A DNA stretch of 27,890 bases from positions 9,726 through 37,615 of the forward strand of contig NZ_MRXX01000010.1 in NCBI RefSeq assembly GCF_016642265.1, read 5' to 3'. This document shows, one piece after another, positions 15,615-24,305 of the stretch. The position numbers were made by a program, and so were the translations under genes. Below the pieces are notes generated by a model, which was not told the DNA's origin, searched no databases, and saw nothing but the letters and a program-made list of their open reading frames with translations. The DNA is from Streptococcus lactarius (GTDB lineage Bacteria > Bacillota > Bacilli > Lactobacillales > Streptococcaceae). Within the stretch, counting starts at the first letter, position 1. Every line of letters begins with the position of its first letter.

Positions 15615-17450
15615 TTATGATTGGTATGGTTCAGAATCCTCCGCCACTTCCATCAAGGAACTTGCTTCTGCTTGCTTTCCTTGATGGAGCTTGATCTGCA
15701 CTGCCTCCGCCACTGCTCGTGGGATGCCGACAGTAACAATCTCATCCACAGTAGCTTCTTTGATCTTGGTCAGTGACTTGAAGTGTTTCATCAGCAGCTG
15801 CTTGCGTTTTGGTCCCAAGCCTTCGATGCCGTCCAACTGGGAGGAGAAGGAATTCTTGGATCGTAGCTGGCGGTGAAAGGTGATGGCAAAACGGTGGACT
15901 TCATCCTGGATCCGCTGGAGGAGGAAAAATTCCTGCGAGGTGCGAGAAAGTTCAATGACTTGGAGAGGATCACCAAAGAGCAATTCATGGGTTTGGTGCT
16001 TGTCATTCTTTTGCAGACCTGCAATAGGAATGTCCAGTCCCAACTCTTCTTGGATGACTTGCTTGGCAATATTAACCTGCCCCTGTCCCCCATCGATGAC
16101 AATCAGATCTGGTGGCGTCAGGCCATCCCGCATGACCCGGCTGTAGCGTCTGCGAATGACTTCCCGCATGCTGGCATAGTCATCTGGCCCGACGACAGTC
16201 TTGATCTTGTACTTGCGATAGTCCTTTTTACTTGGCTTTCCATTGACAAAGACGACCATGGCTGAAACCGGACTGGTCCCCATGATGTTGGAGTTATCAA
16301 AGGACTCAATCCGCACAGGCATTGGAATTTGCAGGAGTTTTCCAAGATTTTCAATAGCCCCTTGGGTCTTTTCCATGGATTTTTCAAGGAGATTGAACTT
16401 CTGCTCCAGACTGACCCGCGCATTCTTGATGGCCAGATTGACCAACTGCTTCTTCTCCCCACGCTGGGGCTTAAGGACCTTGGTATCCACAAGGGCTTTG
16501 ACCGCTTCCTCATCGATATCTTGTGGGATCAGGATTTCATTGGGGATCAGGTGAGATTTCTCCTGGTAAAACTGACCTACATAGGTCAAGAAATCCTCGT
16601 CTGGATCATTGTAGTAAGGGAAGAGATTGACATCCCGCTCGATCAGCTTGCCCTGACGGACAAAGAAGACCTGCACACACATCCAGCCCTTGTCCACGTA
16701 GTAGCCAAAGACATCCCGGTTCTGCAAATCCTTGGCCATGACCCGCTGTTTGGTCCGCAGGGTCCCGATAGCCTGGATCAGATCCCGGTACTCGGCCGCC
16801 CGCTCGAATTCCATGTTTTGCGCAGCGGTAGTCATCTTGAGCTTGAGCTCATCGATAATCTTGTCATCCTGTCCCTTGAGGAAATCAGAAACCTCCTGGG
16901 CCATGCCCTTGAAATAGGTCTCGTCCTTGTGGCAGACTGTGTGAGCCATACACTGTCCTAGATGATAGTAAAAGCAGACCTTAGAAGGCGGATTGGTACA
17001 CTTGCGGAAAGGAAAAATCCGATCCAAAAGTCGCTTGATCTCATTGGCTGCCCCTACGTCTGGATAAGGGCCAAAATAGAGCCCGCCATCCTTTTTGACC
17101 TGGCGCGTGATGATGAGACGCGGATAGCGCTCATTGGTAATCTTGATGAAGGGATAAGACTTATCGTCCTTGAGCATGATATTGTACTTGGGCTTGTTCT
17201 CCTTGATGAGGTTGATCTCAAGAAGCAAGGCCTCAATATTAGACTCGGTGACGATAAACTCAAAATCCACAATCTCAGATACCAGCGCTTCCGTCTTGGT
17301 ATCGTGGCTCCCTCTAAAATAGGACCGCACCCGATTGCGAAGATTCTTGGCCTTCCCCACATAGATGATGGTACCGTTCTTATCTTTGTGAATGTAACAG
17401 CCCGGACTCGTCGGCAAGAGCTCGAGCTTGGATTTAATCAAGTTGTTCAT
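15615..17450 (-). CDS. uvrC: Excinuclease ABC subunit C
   Basis: A 611-residue subunit of the UvrABC nucleotide-excision repair nuclease that makes both incisions. It has an N-terminal GIY-YIG nuclease ([21 protein letters not shown], about 13-35), a Cys-rich region ([23 protein letters not shown]), a UVR motif near 200-230 ([15 protein letters not shown]), an RNase-H-like C-terminal nuclease ([13 protein letters not shown]) and tandem HhH motifs ([16 protein letters not shown]). The start at 17450 (MNNLIKSK) is the conserved one. An ATG at 17501 would lie in the preceding terminator hairpin and extend beyond the family. An extended -10 sits only 7 bases before the chosen start, so the mRNA may have little or no leader. 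Confidence 0.96.
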   Translation of the reverse strand: MNNLIKSKLELLPTSPGCYIHKDKNGTIIYVGKAKNLRNRVRSYFRGSHDTKTEALVSEIVDFEFIVTESNIEALLLEINLIKENKPKYNIMLKDDKSYPFIKITNERYPRLIITRQVKKDGGLYFGPYPDVGAANEIKRLLDRIFPFRKCTNPPSKVCFYYHLGQCMAHTVCHKDETYFKGMAQEVSDFLKGQDDKIIDELKLKMTTAAQNMEFERAAEYRDLIQAIGTLRTKQRVMAKDLQNRDVFGYYVDKGWMCVQVFFVRQGKLIERDVNLFPYYNDPDEDFLTYVGQFYQEKSHLIPNEILIPQDIDEEAVKALVDTKVLKPQRGEKKQLVNLAIKNARVSLEQKFNLLEKSMEKTQGAIENLGKLLQIPMPVRIESFDNSNIMGTSPVSAMVVFVNGKPSKKDYRKYKIKTVVGPDDYASMREVIRRRYSRVMRDGLTPPDLIVIDGGQGQVNIAKQVIQEELGLDIPIAGLQKNDKHQTHELLFGDPLQVIELSRTSQEFFLLQRIQDEVHRFAITFHRQLRSKNSFSSQLDGIEGLGPKRKQLLMKHFKSLTKIKEATVDEIVTVGIPRAVAEAVQIKLHQGKQAEASSLMEVAEDSEPYQS

Positions 17451-17457
17451 ACTCTCT

Positions 17458-17466
17458 ATTATAGCA
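17458..17466 (-). promoter_or_regulatory. Extended -10 promoter of uvrC
   Basis: Minus-strand TGCTATAAT (17466-17458) is a perfect extended -10. It is followed by AGAGAGT and then the ATG at 17450. The -35 position falls in the terminator stem and has no consensus. Transcription would begin at or within a base or two of the start codon. Confidence 0.6.
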
Positions 17467-17490
17467 AAAAAGAGAGGTATTAGCCTCTCT
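17466..17490 (-). terminator. Terminator of the hemW-to-CPBP operon
   Basis: On the minus strand a 7-bp stem, AGAGAGG with CCTCTCT (17490-17484 with 17477-17471), is followed by a T run. It lies after the CPBP protease gene and directly before the uvrC promoter. Confidence 0.82.
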
Positions 17491-17515
17491 GCACTATTCA
17501 TACATACTTAGGACC

Positions 17516-18490
17516 TTAGCCCTTGAGATAGGCTAGCCGGAAGATTGGAACCACATATGGAAGGATGGACATAAAGATCGTAAATAAGACGAAGAACCAG
17601 AACCAGAAGGAAGCGAGCGAACGCTGGAAGACTCCTGGTTGGGGTTTATTGACCTGAATGTAAGCCTTAATATCTGTCCATTTGGTTGCAAGAACCACAA
17701 GTATGACAATGGATCCGATAGCCAAGACTCCAATTTGTAACCAATTTGCCAATCCGTCATCTACATGATGGGCGACATAAAAGAGACCTTGCGAAATCAC
17801 AAAGTTATTGAAAATGTGATAGAAAATCGCCCACCAGATGCTGTATTCAAAGGCAATGTAGCCAAATCCTAGCCCGATGATGCTTGCAAAGAAGAGCTGG
17901 TCAAAATTAGCATGGAAGAGTCCAAATAAGATGGCTGTCATGGCAATCGCAAAGACTTTGCCGTAGCGCTCCAAGCCTCGCAAACCGGCTCCACGGAAGA
18001 AAAACTCTTCTGTAACTGGGCCTAAAAATCCTGCGTACAAAAGCATAGTCCATGAACGCTCAATAGAATTGCCTATATCTGTAGACGAAGAATGCAGACC
18101 AATCGTTTCAAACATGCGCTCGATTACTTGCGTCATAATAGAGGCAAAGACTTGAGAAAAGCCTAGAAAGGCTAGGAAGATAAAGAAGATAGGAAGGGTC
18201 ATCTTGCGTCCTTTCCGTTTGAGGTCAAATTTAAAAAGGGCCTTTTTGCGGTAAGCATTAAAAAGAAAGAGACCAATTGCAATAGCAATAAAGTAGGGAA
18301 CTCCGGCCCAGACATCCATTTTCTCTAACGCCTTACTCGGATCTTTCCGAAGCGAGCCAAATAGGACCATTCTATAGAGAGCTCCCCAAATCAAACCTAC
18401 CATGGTCATAATAAAGAGATAAATGGCTAGTGTTCCGGAATACTTTCCTAGATCTTTTTTAGGGTCTAATAATCGATTGTATTGGTTCAT
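17516..18490 (-). CDS. CPBP-family intramembrane metalloprotease
   Basis: A 324-residue membrane protein of the CPBP (CAAX protease/bacteriocin-processing, Abi) family, with about eight hydrophobic segments. All motifs are present: EEFFFRGAGLRGLERYG (Glu161, Glu162, Arg166), LFGLFHANF (His193) and FYHIFNNF (His225, Asn). Bacterial members cleave membrane peptides or act in bacteriocin immunity; the substrate here is unknown. The start overlaps the stop of the Lit-like gene by four bases (ATGA). It is the last gene of the operon and is followed by a terminator. Confidence 0.88.
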   Translation of the reverse strand: MNQYNRLLDPKKDLGKYSGTLAIYLFIMTMVGLIWGALYRMVLFGSLRKDPSKALEKMDVWAGVPYFIAIAIGLFLFNAYRKKALFKFDLKRKGRKMTLPIFFIFLAFLGFSQVFASIMTQVIERMFETIGLHSSSTDIGNSIERSWTMLLYAGFLGPVTEEFFFRGAGLRGLERYGKVFAIAMTAILFGLFHANFDQLFFASIIGLGFGYIAFEYSIWWAIFYHIFNNFVISQGLFYVAHHVDDGLANWLQIGVLAIGSIVILVVLATKWTDIKAYIQVNKPQPGVFQRSLASFWFWFFVLFTIFMSILPYVVPIFRLAYLKG

Positions 18491-19110
18491 TTGGTTCTCC
18501 TAGATAATAAATAAAAACTCACACAAATCCCTTCATATAGAACAAAGAAAATCAAAAAGGCATGCATAAAGTAGTCTTCGGGTAGGGCGAGGATAATGGA
18601 ATCCACGCGCGGGTCAAAGAGCCAGGTAGTATCCCCAGCAAATAGGACCTGATGAAAGAGCGTAAAAAATTGATCAAAGCCAATGATAACAGCCAGAGCC
18701 GCAAATAGGATCGGAAAGACCATCATCCAAAAGAAGAGATTGCGATAGACATTCAGGTAGCCTTTTTTGACAACTGTTCGTAGAAACTGGATAAAGCCAG
18801 GTAGGGTGACCAGGAAAACGACTGTCACTAAGTGAAATAGGTACTTAACGGCCTCAAAGTGGTGCAGTCCATTTTTTGAAGAAGGAAATTGGGGCATCTT
18901 CAACACCCATTGCAAAGGATTGGTCAAATAGTTCATCAAGACATTAACATTCTTCATGATGACAGAAGCCGAAAAACCGGTCCGACTTTGGATTCCCAAC
19001 CAATGGATCTCCATGGGATAAAGGACCCATGCTAGTCCAATGGTGAGAAGGATGGCAGCGGACAAGATAAAGAAAACTAGGTTCATGGATTTCAAACTTC
19101 TAAGCATCAA
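18487..19110 (-). CDS. DUF1461/TIGR01906 membrane protein (Lit-like lipoprotein transacylase family)
   Basis: A 207-residue protein with four to five membrane segments. The pattern [36 protein letters not shown] is the hallmark of the DUF1461/TIGR01906 family. This family includes Lit, which in some low-GC Gram-positives moves an acyl chain within lipoproteins to give the lyso form. The histidines in [13 protein letters not shown] and TLFHQ are in the expected regions. Whether this one has Lit activity is inferred from family only. It overlaps the NagD-like gene by 11 bases and the CPBP gene by 4. Confidence 0.7.
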   Translation of the reverse strand: MMLRSLKSMNLVFFILSAAILLTIGLAWVLYPMEIHWLGIQSRTGFSASVIMKNVNVLMNYLTNPLQWVLKMPQFPSSKNGLHHFEAVKYLFHLVTVVFLVTLPGFIQFLRTVVKKGYLNVYRNLFFWMMVFPILFAALAVIIGFDQFFTLFHQVLFAGDTTWLFDPRVDSIILALPEDYFMHAFLIFFVLYEGICVSFYLLSRRTK

Positions 19111-19870
19111 AATCCCACTCCGCTAAGCTAGAAACGACATGTGTCGGTGCAATGGGTAAGGTCGGCACTTCTTCTGCTTTGGTAAACCCAGTCGTCACCA
19201 GAAGGGTCGGAATGCCATTGTCAATACCCGCACGGATATCCGTTAGGTAGTTGTCCCCAACCATGACCACTTCTTCTCTTGCAAGGCCCAAGTGTTCAAT
19301 GGCCTTATCCATAATGATGGCCTTTGGCTTTCCAATGATCACAGGCTCGACCCGTGTCGCTGCCTCGACAAGGGCAATCAGAGATCCTGCTCCCGGCAAC
19401 AAGCCGCGCTCTGTTGGAATGTTCAAGTCCGGATTGGTCCCGATAAAGTGTGCTCCTTTTTGAATGGCCAAGGTCGCTTTCGCAAATTTCTCATAATCCA
19501 CTTGCCAATCAAGTCCAATCACGACATAATCAGGTGCTTCTTCATCTAAGATGAAACCTGCTTCTTCGATGGCGACTTTGAGGCCTGCTTCTCCGATCAC
19601 ATAAGCCTTCTTGCCCAGATTTTGATCCTTCATATAATCAATGGTCGCAAGGGTAGCTGTATAGATGGTCGAAACTGGGGTTTCAATATTGAAGTGAGTT
19701 GCTAACATCTCCCGAACAGTCTCTGGTGTGCGGGTTGTATTGTTGGTCACAAAGAGATAAGGAATCTCACGCGCCTGCAGTTCATGGACAAAAGCTTCTC
19801 CTGCAGGAATTCGTGATTTTCCTTTGTAAATAGTGCCATCCAAATCAATCAAATAGCCTTTGTAGTGCAT
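19100..19870 (-). CDS. NagD-like HAD-superfamily phosphatase (TIGR01457 type)
   Basis: A 256-residue HAD phosphatase with the class-II (NagD/PNPase-like) cap. Motif I is [10 protein letters not shown] (Asp9, Asp11), motif II is FVTNNTTRT, the motif III lysine lies in [10 protein letters not shown], and motif IV is [13 protein letters not shown]. It likely dephosphorylates small sugar phosphates or nucleotides; the substrate is not determined. It starts one base after the stop of the upstream membrane-protein gene and has a GGAAGGAA site. Confidence 0.9.
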   Translation of the reverse strand: MHYKGYLIDLDGTIYKGKSRIPAGEAFVHELQAREIPYLFVTNNTTRTPETVREMLATHFNIETPVSTIYTATLATIDYMKDQNLGKKAYVIGEAGLKVAIEEAGFILDEEAPDYVVIGLDWQVDYEKFAKATLAIQKGAHFIGTNPDLNIPTERGLLPGAGSLIALVEAATRVEPVIIGKPKAIIMDKAIEHLGLAREEVVMVGDNYLTDIRAGIDNGIPTLLVTTGFTKAEEVPTLPIAPTHVVSSLAEWDFDA

Positions 19871-20557
19871 TTATTCCTTCCTTTCTGTCTCTGCTTCTTC
19901 TTTCAATTTTTCAGCGTCCACTCGTCCACCAGAACCATACAGAAGTAGAGCACCAGCATAAAGGACAAACTGTAGGATCAGACCAGTAAAATTGATCCCT
20001 TGACTTCCCGATTGAGTGAACAAGAAGGATGCTACCATGAGAATGACAATAGTCACCAAGAGACCAATGACGGTCGCCTGATCCACACTGATTTGATAAA
20101 CGGTGCGTTTGCTACTCCGGTTTCGGCCGTCTGACTTGGTTTCCGGTTGCAAATTTTCTACAAAATCCGTTACCAAGGTCGCAGCGAGGCTGACTGTTGT
20201 GCTAAAGAGCACGCCTTGAGACAAACGATGATAGAAATTAGACCAGAAGGAGCCTGATTGACTGGTAATACCGACTGAAAAGATCACAACAGGCAAGAGA
20301 AAGGCCAAGGTGAAATGGATCCAAACGCGATACCAGCGCACATCTTCTCTTAAAAAGCGACTAAAACTCTCTAAATTCAAACGATAGCGGAAAAATTTGT
20401 ATATCTCCTCCACCAGGATGATGCCCAAAGCACAAAGAGTCAAGAGCCAATCTCCCAACATGTAGAAAGGGTTCTTTTGACGCTTAGCATAGGCCACAAC
20501 CCGTTTTTGGTAGCTTTCAAGCTCCTGTTTTTTATTTTTTAATCTTCTAGTTTCCAT
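19871..20557 (-). CDS. Unrecognised five-pass membrane protein
   Basis: A 228-residue protein I do not recognise. It begins with a basic, helical cytoplasmic segment (about 1-30, rich in Lys, Arg and Gln). Five hydrophobic stretches follow near 33-56, 76-97, 113-132, 161-183 and 189-208. The loop between the third and fourth is basic (KSDGRNRSSKRT) and the tail is Lys/Glu-rich. It overlaps the thioesterase gene by 11 bases and abuts the HAD gene. The operon context suggests a membrane or lipid-related role, but nothing in the sequence proves it. Confidence 0.7.
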   Translation of the reverse strand: METRRLKNKKQELESYQKRVVAYAKRQKNPFYMLGDWLLTLCALGIILVEEIYKFFRYRLNLESFSRFLREDVRWYRVWIHFTLAFLLPVVIFSVGITSQSGSFWSNFYHRLSQGVLFSTTVSLAATLVTDFVENLQPETKSDGRNRSSKRTVYQISVDQATVIGLLVTIVILMVASFLFTQSGSQGINFTGLILQFVLYAGALLLYGSGGRVDAEKLKEEAETERKE

Positions 20558-21302
20558 AAGTCCAACCCTTTTCTTTCACTTCTTCCCACTCGATCTCTGC
20601 TTGAGCATTGATATGCCCGTCTGAGGTAATTTGGTGCAGTGTCGTTAAGCCCTCTTGTTCATATTGTGAGGTGATGGCACCTCCTGCCAGCACTTCTTTG
20701 ACATATTTCAGATGGACTTTTTTAGGGACATGGTGGGTTAAGAAGTCTGCTCCCATGACCTCAAAGACCCAGTCCAAGTACTTGCTATTGTTGACATGCC
20801 CATTCATATCCAAGTCGTAAAACCGAACCAGATATTCTTGCTCTACTCCGCCTTCCAATTCTTTGAAACGAGGTCCACGGAGCATGGTTTTTGAAAATTC
20901 GGAGTCAAAAGCTTCTGTGATCTCCGGCATGACAGGATGGACCTTTCGCGTATCCCGATCCATCAAGACAAAGGTCGCGACCATCTCAATGATAGTATTT
21001 CCTGCCTCATCCTTGATGTTAAAAGCCCGGTAGCAGAAAAGGCGATTGTGGCTCATTGCATAGGTTTCGATGGTGATCTTCTCATCAAAAACAGGGAGAC
21101 GATCGATCTTCATATTGTAATCCGTGATAATCCAGACCAAGTTGTAGTTCTCTAAAATGTACATATCACTCATACCCAGCTCAATCGATTGCATGCCCGA
21201 TACCTGTAAAGACAGCAAGATCAATTGGGGAATCTTAATAAACCCATTGACATCGCTCATATCAAACGGAATTTTCATGCTGTATTCAAATGTTTTTGCC
21301 AT
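20547..21302 (-). CDS. Acyl-ACP thioesterase
   Basis: A 251-residue double hot-dog enzyme of the FatA/FatB family, which releases fatty acids from acyl carrier protein. The second hot-dog has the catalytic region YDLDMNGHVNNSKYLDWV (Asp, Asn and His), and the first contains SHNRLFCYRAFNIKDEAG. The length is normal for Gram-positive members. The start lies 3 bases after the hemW stop. It is part of the operon with the HAD, Lit-like and CPBP genes. Confidence 0.88.
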   Translation of the reverse strand: MAKTFEYSMKIPFDMSDVNGFIKIPQLILLSLQVSGMQSIELGMSDMYILENYNLVWIITDYNMKIDRLPVFDEKITIETYAMSHNRLFCYRAFNIKDEAGNTIIEMVATFVLMDRDTRKVHPVMPEITEAFDSEFSKTMLRGPRFKELEGGVEQEYLVRFYDLDMNGHVNNSKYLDWVFEVMGADFLTHHVPKKVHLKYVKEVLAGGAITSQYEQEGLTTLHQITSDGHINAQAEIEWEEVKEKGWTYGN

Positions 21303-21305
21303 CTT

Positions 21306-22436
21306 CTACTCCAAAATAAACTTCTCTGCTACAGTGTCTCCTAAAAAGAGACCTTTCTTGGTCATGCGAACAATGTCCTTGTCAGGGACCAAAAGGCCCT
21401 GCTGGGTCAATTCCTCAACCACTGGTCCATACTGTTGGTCAAAATTCACACCAAACTTTTCTTCAAAACGCTTCTTGGAAACGCCTGTTTTCTTACGGAG
21501 TCCTAGAAACATCTCTTCTTCCATCATTTCTGTCTGAGTTAGATGTTCTTCTTGGACACGCGCATTTCCCTCTTCGACAGCCTGCATATAGTGACGGATA
21601 GGCCCATGATTCTTGTAGCGAACACCGTTAACATAGCCGGATGCACCAGCTCCCAGACCATAATACTCGGCATTGTCCCAATACATGAGATTGTGCCGAC
21701 TTTCAAAACCAGGCTTGGAGAAATTGGAAATTTCGTAATGCTCAAAGCCCGCTCGCTCCAACTCCTGAATAATGTATTCAAACATCTCTGCTTCCAACTC
21801 CTCTTTAGGTAGAGGAAGTTTGCCCCGTCTCATGCGATTCATAAAGACTGTGTGATTCTCCAGAATCAAGCTATAAAGACTCATGTGGGGAATATCTAGG
21901 GCAAGAGCCTTAGCAACATTTTCCTTGACCTGCTCCATGGTTTGTGTCGGAAGCGCGTAGATGAGGTCGATCGAAATATTGTCAAAACCAGCCAGTTTCA
22001 GACGGTCGATATTGTCATAAATGTCCTGCTCTTGGTGGCTTCGACCAATCTTCTTGAGCAAGCGATTATCAAAAGTCTGCACGCCCAATGAAACCCGATT
22101 AACCGGTGAATCCTTTAAGACAGCGATCTTATCTGGATTCAAATCACCAGGATTGGCCTCGATCGTCAGCTCTTCCATCTGAGACAGATCAAGCGACTTG
22201 GTCAATTCCTTGAGAAGATACGCTAGCTGATCTGCAGATAAGGCTGTCGGTGTCCCACCCCCAATATAGAGAGTCCGTAGGTTTGTGATTTCTTCCCGAC
22301 GAAATTCTTGGATCAAATGCTCCAGATAGGCATCAACCGGCTGGTTTTTGATAAAGACCTTTGAAAAATCACAATAAAAACAAATCTGGGTACAAAATGG
22401 GATGTGGACATAAGTGGACGTTGGTTGTGTATGCAT
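21306..22436 (-). CDS. hemW: Radical SAM protein HemW (coproporphyrinogen oxidase-like)
   Basis: A 376-residue radical SAM protein with the cluster motif CTQICFYCDF (Cys15, Cys19, Cys22) and the GGGTPTAL SAM-binding motif. The NRVSLGVQTF and ELTIEANPG segments and the C-terminal HemN-like winged region are those of HemW, a haem-binding chaperone-like relative of HemN. Streptococci generally do not make haem, so its role here is unclear. It is the first gene of a six-gene operon. The TGGTATAAT element lies 7 bases before the start, and the next Met is far inside the protein, so the mRNA may be leaderless. Confidence 0.92.
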   Translation of the reverse strand: MHTQPTSTYVHIPFCTQICFYCDFSKVFIKNQPVDAYLEHLIQEFRREEITNLRTLYIGGGTPTALSADQLAYLLKELTKSLDLSQMEELTIEANPGDLNPDKIAVLKDSPVNRVSLGVQTFDNRLLKKIGRSHQEQDIYDNIDRLKLAGFDNISIDLIYALPTQTMEQVKENVAKALALDIPHMSLYSLILENHTVFMNRMRRGKLPLPKEELEAEMFEYIIQELERAGFEHYEISNFSKPGFESRHNLMYWDNAEYYGLGAGASGYVNGVRYKNHGPIRHYMQAVEEGNARVQEEHLTQTEMMEEEMFLGLRKKTGVSKKRFEEKFGVNFDQQYGPVVEELTQQGLLVPDKDIVRMTKKGLFLGDTVAEKFILE

Positions 22437-22443
22437 ACCCTTA

Positions 22444-22452
22444 ATTATACCA
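22444..22452 (-). promoter_or_regulatory. Extended -10 promoter of the hemW operon
   Basis: Minus-strand TGGTATAAT (22452-22444) is followed by TAAGGGT and the ATG at 22436. No clear -35 is seen. The geometry is the same as at uvrC. Confidence 0.6.
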
Positions 22453-22499
22453 TAAAATCCCCCCGAGTCCGAAAAGAAAAGGGAAAAGCAAGGATTTCC

Positions 22500-22528
22500 T
22501 TGACAAGAAGGAATAAAAGGAATAGAAT
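22500..22528 (+). promoter_or_regulatory. Promoter of the ABC-F gene
   Basis: TTGACA (22500-22505) and TAGAAT (22523-22528) are separated by 17 bases. The predicted start is near 22535, leaving a leader of about 215 bases before the ABC-F gene. Confidence 0.78.
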
Positions 22529-22558
22529 AGAGCTAATCATATTCGGAGGTAAGGAGAT

Positions 22559-22570
22559 ATGAACAACTAA
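22559..22570 (+). CDS. Three-residue leader peptide (MNN)
   Basis: ATG AAC AAC TAA preceded by overlapping GGAGG and AAGGAG sites, far stronger than expected by chance for so short a frame. Its stop lies 8 bases before hairpin P1 of the attenuator, so an antibiotic-stalled ribosome would cover the base of P1. Three-codon leaders are known upstream of some ABC-F genes. Confidence 0.65.
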   Translation: MNN

Positions 22571-22636
22571 GCTTCGTTAAATAAAATACTTTATTTAGTG
22601 GACTGCTTGTTCGATCTCTTTTTGTGTACCCTCTTG

Positions 22637-22675
22637 CCTATTCTCCAACCATTTGTTGGCTAAATAAGGTTTTTT
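22637..22675 (+). terminator. Leader terminator T1
   Basis: A CCAAC/GTTGG stem with loop CATTT is extended by CCTATT/AATAAGG across a small internal loop and followed by TTTTTT (22670-22675). It is the target of the antiterminator strand 22589-22598. Confidence 0.65.
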
Positions 22676-22696
22676 CTGCTTGGGTTCCACATGAAT

Positions 22697-22728
22697 ACAG
22701 CTCTACTAAATAGGTAGAGCTGTTTTTT
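22697..22728 (+). terminator. Leader terminator T2
   Basis: A perfect 10-bp stem, ACAGCTCTAC with GTAGAGCTGT, with a 7-base loop and a T run, ends about 22 bases before the ABC-F start codon. A terminator just upstream of a gene on the same strand indicates attenuation. Confidence 0.85.
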
Positions 22729-22749
22729 GTCCCAGTAGAAAGGAATCTT

Positions 22750-24273
22750 ATGCTAAAACTATCCCACCTCACTATCCGACATACAAAAGATTTACGAGAT
22801 CTGGTTCGAGATCTTTCCCTGACCATTCATGAAGGAGAAAAAGTTGCTATTATTGGCGAAGAAGGGAATGGAAAATCTTCCTTACTTCAGGTCCTCATGT
22901 CCCCAAAATCTCTACCAGATTATCTGACTATAGAAGGAGAAATCACCACTTCCTTTCACTCCTATGCCTATATTCCCCAAACTTTACCGGAAGCTTTGAA
23001 GGGAAAAACCTTGGAAGAATATTTTTTTGGAGAGAACGAGCTAGACTATGCCACCCTCTACAGACTGGCAGATCAATTGCATTTTAATAGCGAGCGCTTT
23101 GCAAGCGATCAAGCTATCGGAAGTCTATCTGGAGGAGAAGCCCTAAAAGTCCAACTGCTTCACGAACTTTCTTGTTCTCATGAATTGCTATTTTTAGATG
23201 AACCTTCAAATGATCTGGATTTAGAGACCTTGGATTGGCTCCAGCAGATGATCCAAACGAGTCCCCAAACCATTATCTTTATTTCCCATCATGAGGATTT
23301 TTTGACTCAAACGGCGGATACCATCATCCACCTCAGACAGATCAAACACCGCAAGGAGGCTGAAACGATCGTGGAGCACCTAGGCTATCAAGACTATAGT
23401 AGCCAGAGAGAACAACAATTTAAGCAACAATCTCAACAAGCGGCCAACGATCAACGAGCCTACCAGAAAACCATGGAGAAGCACCGTCGTGTCCGTCAGC
23501 AAGTCCAAACTTCCTTACGAAATACCAAAGATAGCACTGCTGGACGTCTCCTGGCAAAGAAAATGAAGTCCCTCCTCTCACAAGAAAAGCGCTACGAGCG
23601 AGAATTCCAATCCATGACTTCCCAACCCTATGATGAGGAAATCATCAATCTGCATTTCCCTTCCCTCACTCCCTTGTCTCCTCAAAAACGCGTCCTTCTC
23701 TTAGATCATGAAGAGCTCGCAATTGAGGATCGTGTCCTAGTCAAGAACCTCTCCCTCACTCTTCAAGGGCAGGATAAGATAGGGATTATCGGTTCTAACG
23801 GTGTAGGAAAATCCACTTTCCTAAAAATGATCTGGGAGATCTTACGGAAGAATGAAAGTATCCGCACTGCCTATATGCCTCAAGATTATACTGAACGCCT
23901 TCCTTTGACTCAGACACCGGTTCAATTTCTACAGCATTCAGGCGATCGCGAAGAAATCAACACCATTCAATTGCATTTAGCCTCCCTCAACTTTACTTAT
24001 TCTGAAATGCATCATCCTATCTCTGAACTTTCTGGTGGCCAGCAAGGAAAACTCTTCCTCCTTCAATTAGTGCTTACAAGTCCCCAGTTTCTGCTCTTGG
24101 ACGAGCCTAGTCGTAATTTTTCCCCCACTTCCCAACCAGAAATTCGTCGCCTATTCGCAGACTACCCAGGCGGACTGGTTACAGTCTCCCACGACCGGAC
24201 CTTCCTCAAAGAAGTCTGCCAAAAAATCTATCGTCTGACTGAAAATGGTTTCGTAGAGATAGAGTCGCTCTAA
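22750..24273 (+). CDS. ABC-F family ATPase, antibiotic-resistance-type ribosome protection protein
   Basis: A 507-residue soluble protein with two ABC domains and no membrane segments, so it acts on the ribosome rather than as a transporter. Domain 1 has Walker A GEEGNGKSS, signature LSGGEALK and Walker B LLFLDEPSNDLD. A charged inter-domain linker (about 205-285, rich in Gln, Arg and Lys) would reach the ribosomal peptidyl-transferase region. Domain 2 has Walker A GSNGVGKST, signature LSGGQQGK and LLLDEPSRNFSPTSQP, where the usual NDLD is replaced. Such a replacement is common in Vga/Lsa/Msr-like resistance ABC-Fs. GAAAGGA lies upstream of the ATG. The long attenuated leader supports an antibiotic-inducible role; the drug class cannot be told. 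Confidence 0.85.
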   Translation: MLKLSHLTIRHTKDLRDLVRDLSLTIHEGEKVAIIGEEGNGKSSLLQVLMSPKSLPDYLTIEGEITTSFHSYAYIPQTLPEALKGKTLEEYFFGENELDYATLYRLADQLHFNSERFASDQAIGSLSGGEALKVQLLHELSCSHELLFLDEPSNDLDLETLDWLQQMIQTSPQTIIFISHHEDFLTQTADTIIHLRQIKHRKEAETIVEHLGYQDYSSQREQQFKQQSQQAANDQRAYQKTMEKHRRVRQQVQTSLRNTKDSTAGRLLAKKMKSLLSQEKRYEREFQSMTSQPYDEEIINLHFPSLTPLSPQKRVLLLDHEELAIEDRVLVKNLSLTLQGQDKIGIIGSNGVGKSTFLKMIWEILRKNESIRTAYMPQDYTERLPLTQTPVQFLQHSGDREEINTIQLHLASLNFTYSEMHHPISELSGGQQGKLFLLQLVLTSPQFLLLDEPSRNFSPTSQPEIRRLFADYPGGLVTVSHDRTFLKEVCQKIYRLTENGFVEIESL

Positions 24274-24279
24274 CGTAAA

Positions 24280-24305
24280 AAAAGATTGGCCAAAACCAAT
24301 CTTTT
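24280..24305. terminator. Bidirectional terminator between the ABC-F gene and proC
   Basis: A 10-bp stem, AAAAGATTGG (24280-24289) with CCAATCTTTT (24296-24305), has T runs on both sides. The longer run is on the minus strand, so it can end the proBAC transcript after its long 3' region as well as the ABC-F transcript. Confidence 0.85.

Larger units (their letters stand above)
22535..22749 (+). promoter_or_regulatory. uORF-controlled transcription attenuator of the ABC-F gene
   Basis: The leader contains, in order: a strong GGAGG/AAGGAG site; a three-codon ORF; hairpin P1 (22578-22585 with 22590-22597); terminator T1 (CCTATT and CCAAC with GTTGG and AATAAGG, 22637-22669, then six T); and terminator T2 (10-bp stem 22697-22706 with 22714-22723, then a T run). 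CTTTATTTAG (22589-22598) can pair instead with CTAAATAAGG (22660-22669), destroying T1. The freed CCTATT (22637-22642) is complementary to AATAGG (22709-22714) in T2. A ribosome stalled at the short ORF would open P1 and favour read-through. Attenuation by uORFs is established for several ABC-F resistance genes; its use here is inferred. Confidence 0.72.

Noticed and set aside
15691..17483. Several long plus-strand frames opposite uvrC
   Set aside because: They are antisense shadows of a strongly conserved gene; none has a ribosome site or a recognisable domain.
17451..17501. Longer N-terminus for UvrC starting at 17501
   Set aside because: It would lie in the terminator and promoter and adds residues that the family does not have.
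22528..22534. TAGAGCT as an antiterminator partner for T2
   Set aside because: It lies at the -10 and before the predicted transcription start, so it would not be in the RNA.
22691..22717. Second leader ORF (8 codons) in the ABC-F leader
   Set aside because: It has no good ribosome site and coincides with the T2 stem, so its frame is probably accidental.
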